Shown piece after piece: positions 24,756 to 32,839 of a stretch of DNA of 64,000 nt (position 1 is its first letter; every line of letters begins with the position of its first letter). The stretch is from assembly GCF_900102085.1 (NCBI RefSeq), contig NZ_FMVM01000009.1, forward strand, positions 124,001-188,000, given 5' to 3'. The notes below the pieces were generated by a model, which was given only the letters and a program-made list of their open reading frames with translations, was not told where the DNA came from and did no database searches. Both the position numbers and the translations under genes were made by a program. Origin of the DNA: Paenibacillus polysaccharolyticus. Lineage in GTDB: Bacteria; Bacillota; Bacilli; Paenibacillales; Paenibacillaceae.

Positions 24756-24916
24756 AACGGTACCTCCGCTTATTTTATTTTAGAACAAGCAGTGCAGTTA
24801 TTCTAGTAATTCATCTAGATGGTTAAAAAATGGATTGATTGAAGAAATACGAAAATATATTCCTCCCTTCTCTATGAATAGAGTGGTGAGCGAAAAAACG
24901 GTTCGCACCAACATAA

Positions 24917-24932
24917 TACCACAATTATGGTA
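24917..24932. promoter_or_regulatory. Palindromic element upstream of the endoglucanase
   Basis: TACCACAATTATGGTA is a 16-bp palindrome with one mismatched pair, in the 228-bp spacer upstream of the GH5 gene, close to a TATTAT that could serve as a -10 box. It could be an operator. Confidence 0.3.
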
Positions 24933-24983
24933 AATAAAGTTCATTCTCTTGTCCTTTTTGACAGGTTTTTACACTTTTCAATC

Positions 24984-26015
24984 CTATTTGAAATGTTCAA
25001 TCAGCCAAGCCAGGAATTGTTCCTTCTCTTCAAACTGAGGATAATGCGCGGACTCATGAAATATAACCAGTTCTTTCTCGGGTGCTTTCAACTTTTGCAA
25101 GTAATCCTTGGCAGCATTAAGGGTCGTCATATAATCATATTGCCCCATTAGGAAATAAGTCGGAACTTGGATCTCGTCTACAATCTCAGGCAATGGGTGA
25201 TCCAATGCTTCTTGCACAAGCCGATCTTGCAACTGGAGAACCCCTGTATAAAATCGAATGACATCCCATCCGTTGTGCTCGGGATTTATTAGAAATCCTT
25301 TAACATAATCAGCATTCTCGTTAATGAGTCTGGCTGAACCGCCATATTTTTGCACAAACGTTCGAGGAGTCAGTCCTTTCCCTTGCTGCACAGAATCACG
25401 CAATAACTCTAATTGTTTCACATCCGCTTTGTTTCCTGCCGCGGTTGCCTGCTTTATCGTATAATCCAGCGTCTCCATTTCACTCTGAATGGTGTCGGCC
25501 ACCTGTCCGATTCCAATATAAGCTTCAAACTGTTCTGGAGCCTTCGCAACCGCCTTGATGCCGATATACGTCCCAAAAGAATGCCCGACCAGGATCACCT
25601 GCTCTTGATGAAGTTCCTCAGTAACATACTTTGTCAGAGCGATTAAATCATCTGCAAGTACATCGGTTGTCAGCTTTGAATAATCCGCTGTAAAATGGAA
25701 CGACTTTCCGCTACCGCGTTGATCATAATGAACAATTGTAAAATACCGCTCGAGCTCACGCTGATATTCTCTTACATAAGGAATCTCTGAGTACCCAGGT
25801 CCACCATGAACAAATAACAATACCGGATTGGCTCGATCCGCTCCCCTGATCATCACTTCGTGCCCTTCACCGTTGATGTCAATCTGCTCTATACGGCTTA
25901 TACTGTTCTCCCCTTCGATACTCGGTGTCCATGTAGGAAAAATGAGAAAAACTACGAACATTCCTACGACGGTAAAGAAGGTATATTTACAGACTTTTGC
26001 TATCTTTTTTCTCAT
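24984..26015 (-). CDS. Alpha/beta-fold hydrolase with membrane anchor (proline-iminopeptidase-like)
   Basis: A 343-residue hydrolase. An N-terminal membrane segment (YTFFTVVGMFVVFLIFP, about 10-28) anchors or exports it. The hydrolase domain has the oxyanion loop LFVHGGPGYSE, the nucleophile elbow VGHSFGTY (Ser), LMGQYDYMT with the acid and HESAHYPQFE with the His. The HGGPG motif and DQRGSGKS resemble prolyl aminopeptidases, but the substrate is unproven. AAGGAG precedes the ATG at 26015, which overlaps the upstream stop as ATGA, so it is translationally coupled to the next gene. Confidence 0.88.
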   Translation of the reverse strand: MRKKIAKVCKYTFFTVVGMFVVFLIFPTWTPSIEGENSISRIEQIDINGEGHEVMIRGADRANPVLLFVHGGPGYSEIPYVREYQRELERYFTIVHYDQRGSGKSFHFTADYSKLTTDVLADDLIALTKYVTEELHQEQVILVGHSFGTYIGIKAVAKAPEQFEAYIGIGQVADTIQSEMETLDYTIKQATAAGNKADVKQLELLRDSVQQGKGLTPRTFVQKYGGSARLINENADYVKGFLINPEHNGWDVIRFYTGVLQLQDRLVQEALDHPLPEIVDEIQVPTYFLMGQYDYMTTLNAAKDYLQKLKAPEKELVIFHESAHYPQFEEKEQFLAWLIEHFK

Positions 26016-26662
26016 TCGTTCTCCTTTAATTTTAACGGATACATCCAATGAAAAGCCTCATTCTGTAACTCATCCTGAAATATGTAATTGTGATCCGCAC
26101 CGACAATGCAGAGAATTCGCTTACCTGCGTACTCCTTCATCGCATTTTTCACTCGCTGGATCATAATTTGGTTACGAACCTGCCAGCGCATATTTTGCGA
26201 CTTGGGGCTAACCTTACTTAACCATTCATATTTCATTCTAGTAATTTGATCGAATTCATTCGAATTAAACGGAATGTTCCCATACGAGCTAGTTTCCATT
26301 TGCTTTATAAACCAGGCATCATCCTGCTGCTCTAGTTTCTTACGTTCTTCGACTCCATACCCGATAAACGGATCAAAGTCATGCCACACATCGAGTTCAA
26401 ACCAATCAATAGGAACAAAAGTAATGCGATGTTCTTCACACAATGGAAAAATCAGTTCCCAATATTCACTGGCTGGTTCTCCCCAGTATCCCTTGTCTTG
26501 TGGATCATTTATATACTTCTGCCAGCTCTGTGGGTGCACCTCACCACAAATCACGTCAGGTTTGAATTCGTGAATGATCCGCTTGTATAGAGACAGCGAA
26601 CAGTTGTACCGCTCTCTAAGTTCCGCGTTATGAATGGTTCCTAACAAACCAACCGTCGTCAT
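26012..26662 (-). CDS. TraB/Tiki-like hypothetical protein
   Basis: A 216-residue soluble protein beginning MTTVGLLGTIHNAELRERYN, with PDVICGEVHPQSW, IDWFELDVWHDFDPF and RILCIVGADHNYIFQDEL. The GTIH, E-x-HP and G-x-DH pattern resembles the TraB/PrgY/Tiki superfamily, whose eukaryotic members are metalloproteases; this assignment is tentative. It sits in the middle of a three-gene overlap: its ATG overlaps the acetyltransferase stop, and its stop overlaps the hydrolase ATG, so the three are co-translated. Confidence 0.6.
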   Translation of the reverse strand: MTTVGLLGTIHNAELRERYNCSLSLYKRIIHEFKPDVICGEVHPQSWQKYINDPQDKGYWGEPASEYWELIFPLCEEHRITFVPIDWFELDVWHDFDPFIGYGVEERKKLEQQDDAWFIKQMETSSYGNIPFNSNEFDQITRMKYEWLSKVSPKSQNMRWQVRNQIMIQRVKNAMKEYAGKRILCIVGADHNYIFQDELQNEAFHWMYPLKLKENE

Positions 26663-27192
26663 CCGTTAAGCTCCTTTACCATATGAATATCTTTGGGCTC
26701 TTTGGTGTACAGTTCTTCGTCCACCTCTCCTGTCATCTCACTGCCCTGGCTTTGATAAAAAGAAACCGCTGATCTCGTTTCGGTTGACGAGATGTACAAG
26801 GACCGCGCTCCACGCCTTCTTGCCTCTTCACTTAAAAAAGCAAGAATGCGTGTCCCAATTCCCTGCCGTCTGTACGCTCTGGAGACATACATGAGATCGA
26901 GCTGCAACTGATTCTGCTCTTTCCCCCTAAATTGATGGGCAAGTACACCAAAGCCTACTAATCTCGTACCATCAAAAGCCCCATAAGCCATCCCCCCTTG
27001 CTGCAATTCATAAATATAGCGATCCTGCATCTCTTCCAGTTGCCCCTGATCCCAATTCGCACACTCATGATCTTGTTTGTGCTCAACTAAGCCCTGATCA
27101 GTTACCTCATAAATGAGGTCGATATACTCAGAACGGTCAACTTCATGTAACTGTTTTACATGATCCAGGTTCAAGATTTGGTATGTAATCAT
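26659..27192 (-). CDS. GNAT-family acetyltransferase
   Basis: A 177-residue acetyltransferase with the acetyl-CoA loop RRQGIGTRIL preceded by LDLMYVSRAY and followed by GARSLYISSTETRSAVSFYQSQG, the classic GNAT motif A and B order. AAGGAGAC precedes the ATG. It is first of a three-gene overlapping operon with the Tiki-like protein and the anchored hydrolase. Substrate unknown. Confidence 0.9.
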   Translation of the reverse strand: MITYQILNLDHVKQLHEVDRSEYIDLIYEVTDQGLVEHKQDHECANWDQGQLEEMQDRYIYELQQGGMAYGAFDGTRLVGFGVLAHQFRGKEQNQLQLDLMYVSRAYRRQGIGTRILAFLSEEARRRGARSLYISSTETRSAVSFYQSQGSEMTGEVDEELYTKEPKDIHMVKELNG

Positions 27193-27232
27193 TCTTTTGT
27201 CTCCTTTTTATTGGCCCAGTATGGTGTACCCC

Positions 27233-27472
27233 TCAAGATTTTAGGGTGGTAAACATAATATGACCATTGGTTGATGAGAATGCTACGTTCTGATCTATAA
27301 ATCGTTTAGCTCCAGTGATCGTTGGCGGAAGTTCAACAGCACATTCAAGCAAAATGCGCGCAGGAGTGTCAAAGCCTCCTGTATAACAGTTCTCCCAGTT
27401 CTCTTCTTCAAAAGCTCTCAGCCTTACTTTGTCATCTTGCCAGTAATACTGGCTGTAATCAATTGTTCTCAT
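27233..27472 (-). pseudogene. Truncated GNAT-like acetyltransferase, N-terminal part only
   Basis: The 79-residue frame MRTIDYSQYYWQDDKVRLRAF ... FDTPARILLECAVELPPT ... GHIMFTTLKS has the start of a RimJ-like acetyltransferase (substrate lobe with KVRLRAF and DTPAR), but lacks the whole acetyl-CoA-binding half. After the stop no related frame continues before the next gene 40 bp on. GGAGG precedes the ATG at 27472. It reads as a deletion remnant, though the short protein may still be made. Confidence 0.65.
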
Positions 27473-27513
27473 AAAAATACCTCCCTCTAAACGATGTATG
27501 TTGACTTTGTGAT

Positions 27514-27972
27514 TCATCTTATTTTCAATCTGTAAATAATTTCATCATCCGAATTGGTCAGATTCTCGCTTACAAATGACATGCTTGTATATAAGTGCTG
27601 GGCAATATGGTTATCTCGTTCAACGGTCAGAGAAAGGACGTGACATAACGGATGTTTATCGGTGAGAAAATCGATGATGGCTCTTAAAGCTCGTTTTCCC
27701 ATCCCTTGCCCTTGGAACTTCTTGTCGATCTGAAAGCCGCCAATCCAATAATTATCTAAACTCTCAGGTGTATAACTCAAATAAAAGAATCCGATTACTT
27801 GATCTTCTATCTGCAAAACGTAAGGATCGAATGCTTCATCCCATGGTTTAATATAGGCATAAGCAAGTCCTTCCGTAATACTTGGAACCAGATGTTTTTG
27901 GTTTTCATGTAGCGAAATTTCTATAGCCTGTTCCCAATTATAATTACTACACCTCGATTGAAAATACGGCAA
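27514..27972 (-). CDS. GNAT-family acetyltransferase (BltD/PaiA-like)
   Basis: A 152-residue acetyltransferase: YNWEQAIEISLHENQKHLVPSITEGLAYAYI at the N-terminus, then VIGFFYLSYTPESLDNYWIGGFQIDKKFQGQGMGKRALRAIIDFL, with QGQGMG as acetyl-CoA loop. The N-terminal helix pattern is like spermine/spermidine acetyltransferases. I place the start at the TTG at 27972 (GAGGGA six bases upstream), overlapping the preceding acetyltransferase gene by 26 bp; an ATG at 28005 is possible. The two acetyltransferases are therefore coupled. Confidence 0.83.
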   Translation of the reverse strand: MPYFQSRCSNYNWEQAIEISLHENQKHLVPSITEGLAYAYIKPWDEAFDPYVLQIEDQVIGFFYLSYTPESLDNYWIGGFQIDKKFQGQGMGKRALRAIIDFLTDKHPLCHVLSLTVERDNHIAQHLYTSMSFVSENLTNSDDEIIYRLKIR

Positions 27973-28438
27973 CTTGTTTCCCTCTGATGTCGACGTCCTT
28001 CTCATGGGTCATGCCATTCTTTTCCGCGACCCGCATCGAGCCTGCATTTCCGTGTTGGATCAAGGAAATCAAACGTTTCTCTCCTTGTTGCAAACCGTAC
28101 TCCTTCCAAGCTTTAGCTTGCTCATACCCGTAGCCTTGTCTCCAATAGGGCTCTCGCACCCAATAACCGACTTCCAGCTCATCGGTTCCATCAATCACTT
28201 GCGGTATCAATCCAGACGTTCCAACAAGCTGCTGATCTTCTTTGTTAAAGGCAAGCAAAAGTCCTTTGCCTCCCTTGTTCCATTGAATAAACTTCTCTAG
28301 TGTCTGCATCGTTTCTTCTTTCGTCCATGGATTTCCGTGGCGAATGTATTTCATCACATTTGGTTCACTTGTCATCATATATAAATGTTCAAAATCATTC
28401 TTAGTATATTCACGAAATATAAGCCTTTCTGTCTCCAT
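27947..28438 (-). CDS. GNAT-family acetyltransferase (RimJ/RimL-like)
   Basis: A 163-residue acetyltransferase starting METERLIFREYTKNDFEHLY, followed by VGTSGLIPQ, ELEVGYWVREPYWRQGYGYEQAKAWKEY and GNAGSMRVAEKNGMTHEKD, which is the full GNAT pattern with WRQGYG as the acetyl-CoA loop. The ATG at 28438 is used because the METERLIFRE start is typical. AGGAG lies 11 bases upstream. It overlaps the following acetyltransferase gene. Confidence 0.9.
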   Translation of the reverse strand: METERLIFREYTKNDFEHLYMMTSEPNVMKYIRHGNPWTKEETMQTLEKFIQWNKGGKGLLLAFNKEDQQLVGTSGLIPQVIDGTDELEVGYWVREPYWRQGYGYEQAKAWKEYGLQQGEKRLISLIQHGNAGSMRVAEKNGMTHEKDVDIRGKQVAVFSIEV

Positions 28439-28479
28439 CCTATACACCACTCCTCGCTTTAACATCCCCATTTGGTCTT

Positions 28480-29463
28480 CTAAAGTTTAAAACGGCAACC
28501 TTCAAACGTTAGATCATTTTGGATCAGATCAATAGCTGCTGAGATAGCGTTTTTTTGATGATCGGACAAGCTACCTTTGTCTCCGTTCCAATCTTTCAAC
28601 CACCAGAAGAATGAACTTATATTTCGGTACTCCATGAATAAAGGAATCCGAGCGATCCATTCCTGACTTATTGGCTGTTGTTGCACATACCCTTCCAGAA
28701 AAGCGGTCAGAAACGTCTTCGCGAACTCATCCTTCGTTCCCCACTTCGGATCATGCGCCCCCCACCATACCGCATGTGCAGCCGCGATACCAATATCCAG
28801 AGCATACCAGCCGCGTATCGCATCATCAAAGTCAAAGACATTAAGCTCACCCTGATCAATCAAAAAATTATAAGGATGAAAATCATAATGAATTAGGCCA
28901 TAACCCTCGGCCTCTCTGGGCAAATCCGTCAGTTGTTGCTCCAATGCTCGAAGCTTCCCTAGGAGCAAGGCATAGTCACCTGTATGCAGATGTGGATTCT
29001 CCAGTTCCAGTGGCGCCCAGTCCGCTCTGACTAACCTCGGATCTTCGGGTTGATAGCTTTGTGTTAAATGGTGTAACCTGCCCATCACGCTCCCCCATCG
29101 AGTAAATAAATCCGTATCCCACACACTCCAGTCATAATCAAAAAAATATCCGGTCGCCCCTTCAAATACCGTGGCAACATAACATTTCTCTTGATCACGG
29201 CATACAGCAGTCAGCTTGCCTTCTACTGTAAGAATGGGTAATGATGCACGAACCCCCTTGGATACCAGATAGCGAACCCAGTGAACTTCTGCCTGAATAG
29301 ATGTTTCATAAGCTGCCGGTTTCTCCGATAACCGAAGAAAATATGTTTTATTTTGCTGATGGTATTTGTAAACCACATTCGTGGATTGACTTACTAAAAC
29401 CAGTGAGTCCGGAGCAATGCCAAAGGATTGAGAAGCTTGTGAAAGTATTGCTGTAGGCACCAT
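28480..29463 (-). CDS. APH-family phosphotransferase
   Basis: A 327-residue kinase-like protein: nucleotide-binding start STNVVYKYHQQNKTYFLRLSEKP, catalytic loop LIHYDFHPYNFLI (Asp in HYD), metal motif LNVFDFDDAIRGWYALDIG. This order matches the choline/homoserine kinase and aminoglycoside phosphotransferase superfamily; the FDFDD signature with downstream aromatic FFWWLKDW is frequent in Bacillales proteins of unknown substrate. The ATG at 29463 follows AAGG. It precedes an acetyltransferase on the same strand with 41 bp spacing. Confidence 0.88.
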   Translation of the reverse strand: MVPTAILSQASQSFGIAPDSLVLVSQSTNVVYKYHQQNKTYFLRLSEKPAAYETSIQAEVHWVRYLVSKGVRASLPILTVEGKLTAVCRDQEKCYVATVFEGATGYFFDYDWSVWDTDLFTRWGSVMGRLHHLTQSYQPEDPRLVRADWAPLELENPHLHTGDYALLLGKLRALEQQLTDLPREAEGYGLIHYDFHPYNFLIDQGELNVFDFDDAIRGWYALDIGIAAAHAVWWGAHDPKWGTKDEFAKTFLTAFLEGYVQQQPISQEWIARIPLFMEYRNISSFFWWLKDWNGDKGSLSDHQKNAISAAIDLIQNDLTFEGCRFKL

Positions 29464-29497
29464 ATAATTTACTGCCTTTCTTCGGTATACATTCAAT

Positions 29498-30376
29498 TTA
29501 TCCGATTACAATCCCGCTAGTAATTTTCATGTTCGGAGCATACGTCATATACGTGTGTTCATTGAATTCCCTGGCAAATCTCTCTTCTGCCTCATACTGA
29601 TGGATGGCTTCCTCGGAAGTTAATCCTCGTCCAATAAGGTGGGCAATGGCTTCTTCTCGGTTACCCGGGAGAGCCCCTAACCCTTCTTCTTTTAACGCGT
29701 TATACAACGTATGTTTATCCGGTTCATCCATCTGTTGATCTAAAAAGTTCACACGATCGCTTACTCGGCATTCCACGCCTCTAACACCAAGCTGACTGAG
29801 CAGTGTCGGAATCTTCATTCCTATATTCCCGTCTTTGCCACTCTCTCCGGCAACCTGCTCATACAACTTCTGAAGTACGCCCAGGTGCACAATGCTGGAC
29901 TGCTCCATACCGTCTATTGCATAACTCGCCATGTTGGCAATCCAGTGTGGCTCGAAACAAATCACTCGGCCTCCATCCACCACACTGCCAATCATCTTTT
30001 CTAATATCACACGTGGTTCTGTCATATGTAACAAAAAAGCATGACTTATCGCGATGTCATAAGCTCGTTCGAACTGCACCGTTTCAATGTCACCTTCTAT
30101 GAATTCAGCCTGATAAGTTGTGTGTGCGTAGAGTTCTTTCGCATGTTTAATCAGTTCTGATCCTTGATCTACTCCCGTGTACCGTGAGCCAACAGGCAGG
30201 AGCGGGAGTAACTTCAGTCCCATGTAACCAAAACCACATCCATAATCAATCATATGTACAGCTTGCTTAATCTTCCAAACGCGTTCAACCAAAAATTCGA
30301 GATAATCATCGTTATAATAAAGCCAGCGTGTATTTCTCAGATACTCTATTTGGTTATCCCAATAATAATCCGACAA
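29498..30376 (-). CDS. SAM-dependent methyltransferase
   Basis: A 292-residue class I methyltransferase. The SAM motif VHMIDYGCGFGYMGLKLL is followed by SRYTGVDQGSELIKHAKE (acidic residue binding the ribose) and AEFIEGDIETVQF. The TTG at 30376 follows GGGG by 8 bases and is the only sensible start. A cre-like site lies just upstream at 30394-30407. The substrate is unknown; the neighbourhood of phosphotransferase and acetyltransferase genes suggests modification of small molecules. Confidence 0.87.
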   Translation of the reverse strand: MSDYYWDNQIEYLRNTRWLYYNDDYLEFLVERVWKIKQAVHMIDYGCGFGYMGLKLLPLLPVGSRYTGVDQGSELIKHAKELYAHTTYQAEFIEGDIETVQFERAYDIAISHAFLLHMTEPRVILEKMIGSVVDGGRVICFEPHWIANMASYAIDGMEQSSIVHLGVLQKLYEQVAGESGKDGNIGMKIPTLLSQLGVRGVECRVSDRVNFLDQQMDEPDKHTLYNALKEEGLGALPGNREEAIAHLIGRGLTSEEAIHQYEAEERFAREFNEHTYMTYAPNMKITSGIVIG

Positions 30377-30393
30377 TAGTTACACCCCTTAAT

Positions 30394-30407
30394 TGTAAAC
30401 GCATTCA
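30394..30407 (-). promoter_or_regulatory. cre-like site upstream of the methyltransferase
   Basis: TGTAAACGCATTCA matches the CcpA consensus TGWAARCGYTWWCA except for one position. It lies 18 bp before the TTG start codon, so CcpA bound here would block elongation. Confidence 0.4.
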
Positions 30408-30525
30408 CATTTCCAAAGGACTTCATCTAACTTCATTTACAATTCAATACATCTCATTCTACTCCTAAAATATGTCATAGTCTATCCAACTTCAGGATGA
30501 TCTGATCCCGTACTTCCAGCAATTA

Positions 30526-30993
30526 TCACCAGACGGACAGTTTTGTTCTTACGTCATTATCATCCGTAATATAATCCAGCGCTTCGTATCCCATTCTCTT
30601 GATATGCTCAAACATTTCTTCCCGTATTTTAGCATCTTTAATGTATACCGCAACGTAACTGCTATCTATGACAAGCAATGCAAGCTGACAATCACTCTCT
30701 GCATAGTCTTCATATGTCTCTATATCTATAATTGCTGTACCTCTCGTATAGGCTTTCAGATTGGCAAAGATCAAATAATACTTGTTATCATCAATCATTG
30801 TCTGCAACTCTTCTCCTGCCATGCCCATAACCCGGTCTGGAAAAAGACTCTCTCCCAAGCTATTCTTAACCACTAAATAGGACTCTTCCCCGCCAACAAA
30901 CCAGTCATAATCCGCGATCTTGATCGGTTTCAGGATTTCTCCCAAAAAGCTCCCATATTCATTTGGAATTTGAAATTGTATGCCTCTTGTCAT
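30526..30993 (-). CDS. DUF2691-like hypothetical protein
   Basis: A 155-residue soluble protein starting MTRGIQFQIPNEYGSFLGEILKPI, followed by WFVGGEESYLVV, LIFANLKAYTRG and LALLVIDSSYVAVYIKD. The start pattern RGIxFxIPNEYG with GGEESY matches what I know of DUF2691 proteins of Bacillales. Function unknown. GAGGAGG precedes the ATG. It is followed on the minus strand by the methyltransferase gene 149 bp away. Confidence 0.68.
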   Translation of the reverse strand: MTRGIQFQIPNEYGSFLGEILKPIKIADYDWFVGGEESYLVVKNSLGESLFPDRVMGMAGEELQTMIDDNKYYLIFANLKAYTRGTAIIDIETYEDYAESDCQLALLVIDSSYVAVYIKDAKIREEMFEHIKRMGYEALDYITDDNDVRTKLSVW

Positions 30994-31010
30994 ACTGCCT
31001 CCTCTTAGTT

Positions 31011-31538
31011 TTACCCTTTCACTTTCTGCAAAATGATATCGATCACTTCATCTGTTGCCAGATGATCTGTCGCAATTCGGGTTTCGAATACATCTGCCTT
31101 GAACGCTTCAACACACTTCGGAGCCTGTTGATATTGCCATCCGCCGAATTCATCTCCACGCTTGGCAAGACGCTTATATATCGTCTCTAGTTCAGCCGTT
31201 AGACAAAAATGATGTAGGTCCGGGTCGATCTCCTTTAACCCACTATAAATGTAATCAAAGTTATCTTTTTTATAGAGCGTCATGGGAACAATCAGATGTT
31301 TATTGTATTTTTGCTTCACCTCTCTCGCAGCGTTCACCGTCAACACTTTCCAGAGTTCAATATCCTGAAAATCATCGGTGCGCTCCTGTTCTTCCCGATG
31401 TTCCTCAGGCAGAAGCTTTCGGATCATATAACCAATCTCTTCGGGATCATAGATCATGCTATTTTCAATTCTTGGCTGTAGCGCCTTCGCTGCTGAGGTC
31501 TTACCGGAACCAAACGCACCATTAATCATGATGATCAT
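31011..31538 (-). CDS. TmrB-like P-loop ATPase
   Basis: A 175-residue nucleotide-binding protein. The Walker A motif is GAFGSGKTS (7-15), followed by SMIYDPEEIGYMIRKLLPEE, LIVPMTLYKKDNFDYIYSGL and HHFCLTAELETIYKRLAKRG, the same order as in Bacillus subtilis TmrB, a membrane-associated ATP-binding protein for tunicamycin resistance. It lacks the longer C-terminal amphipathic tail of TmrB. Resistance in this organism is inference only. AAGGAG precedes the ATG. It is probably co-oriented with the DUF2691 gene, 17 bp downstream. Confidence 0.8.
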   Translation of the reverse strand: MIIMINGAFGSGKTSAAKALQPRIENSMIYDPEEIGYMIRKLLPEEHREEQERTDDFQDIELWKVLTVNAAREVKQKYNKHLIVPMTLYKKDNFDYIYSGLKEIDPDLHHFCLTAELETIYKRLAKRGDEFGGWQYQQAPKCVEAFKADVFETRIATDHLATDEVIDIILQKVKG

Positions 31539-31602
31539 ACACTCACTCCTTCACATCAAATCATATCGGGTAAATACTATATGCCATCTTCAATAAAAAT
31601 GC

Positions 31603-31635
31603 AAAATCCCGTCGGGATTGTCCAACAGGATTTTT
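31603..31635 (-). terminator. Probable terminator after the second YtfQ-like lipoprotein gene
   Basis: AAAATCC (31603-31609) pairs with GGATTTT (31628-31634), and an alternative AATCCCG/CGGGATT hairpin overlaps it; a U-rich stretch follows on the minus strand. Confidence 0.55.
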
Positions 31636-31650
31636 ATAAGCTCTAGCCGC

Positions 31651-32712
31651 TCAAAATTTTCGATTAAGCATCTCACGCTTCGCACTTTCTTGTGTGAAAA
31701 TATCCTCTCGGGGTACCATGCGTTTGGGAAGTGTTCGCCCTGCCATAATTTCTTTGGTAGCTTGCATCAGCTGAGGTCCAAGTAACGGGTTACATTCCAC
31801 CACGGCATTAATCTGCCCGTCCGCCAAACTCTGCAGTGCTTTCCGTGAGCCGTCTACCGACACAATAATGATGTCTTCACCAGGTTTCAAGCCAGCATCC
31901 TGAATCGCCTGAATAGCACCAAAAGCCATCTCGTCATTATGCGCAAAAAGGACTTGTGGTCGCTCCTCTTCCCGAACCTGAAGAAAACCTTCCATCACTT
32001 GCCTGCCCTTGTTTTCTGTGAAATCAGCAGGGGCACTTTGCGAGAACAAGATCTGGGCTTTATCTCCTAAAATGCTTCGAAAGCCCTCTCCCCGCTGGAT
32101 AGACGGCGTTGATCCACTTGTGCCCTGCAATTCAGCAATGCGAATCGTTCCTGGCATATTCCGTAGCCGATCCTGAATATACTTTCCGGCTTTCACACCC
32201 TCTTCATAGAAGTCCGAGCCGATCGTCGTTACAAACAGAGAGGTATCTTGAGCGTCAACGGAGCGGTCTACGATGATGACAGGAATTCCGGCTTGCTTCG
32301 CCTCCTGCAGAATATCATCCCAGCCCGATTCCACCACCGGTGCAATCGCGATCACATCTACTTTTTGCTTGATAAACGAACGAACAGCCTCAAATTGTTT
32401 CGTCTGAGACTGCTCTGCATTTTTTATAATAAGGGTAATCCCGGATTCCTTGGCGGCATCCTGAATGGAGGTGGAATTGGCGATTCGCCAAGCACTTTCC
32501 GTACCCAGCTGCGAAAAACCCAATATGATTGGTTCTTTGGATGGCATGTTATATTCCTGTGATTGCATCCATTCCTCTAACGAGGGCAGGGATTCAACGT
32601 TTGAAGGGACCGGAAGAGGTTTGGGTTTGGACTCGGACTCAACCAGGGTGCAGCCTGAAAGACATAACAGTATCAGTAGCAGTACACACAACCCAATCGC
32701 ATTTGTTTTCAC
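31651..32712 (-). CDS. YtfQ-like sugar-binding lipoprotein, second copy
   Basis: A 353-residue lipoprotein: signal peptide with lipobox LSGC at about residue 21. The sugar-binding domain (SBP type 1) has ILGFSQLGTESAWRIANSTSIQDAAKE, VIAIAPVVESGWDDILQEAKQAGIPVIIVDRSVD, LQGTSGSTPSIQRGEGF and VLFAHNDEMAFGAIQAIQDAGLKPG, the same positions as E. coli YtfQ (galactofuranose). The GTG at 32712 lies 6 bases after GGAGG. It is the last gene of the import operon, 127 bp past yjfF. A duplicate binding protein could widen the substrate range. Confidence 0.9.
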   Translation of the reverse strand: MKTNAIGLCVLLLILLCLSGCTLVESESKPKPLPVPSNVESLPSLEEWMQSQEYNMPSKEPIILGFSQLGTESAWRIANSTSIQDAAKESGITLIIKNAEQSQTKQFEAVRSFIKQKVDVIAIAPVVESGWDDILQEAKQAGIPVIIVDRSVDAQDTSLFVTTIGSDFYEEGVKAGKYIQDRLRNMPGTIRIAELQGTSGSTPSIQRGEGFRSILGDKAQILFSQSAPADFTENKGRQVMEGFLQVREEERPQVLFAHNDEMAFGAIQAIQDAGLKPGEDIIIVSVDGSRKALQSLADGQINAVVECNPLLGPQLMQATKEIMAGRTLPKRMVPREDIFTQESAKREMLNRKF

Positions 32713-32839
32713 CAATTCCCTCCCCCTCTTACATCATTTATACCAACCAAGTCTGCCAGCCTCTCACTACATTCTGATCTGACGTGCTTTTCTTAAATGT
32801 GTGTTGAGAAATTAAACTCATCAATGGTTATAAAGTAGG

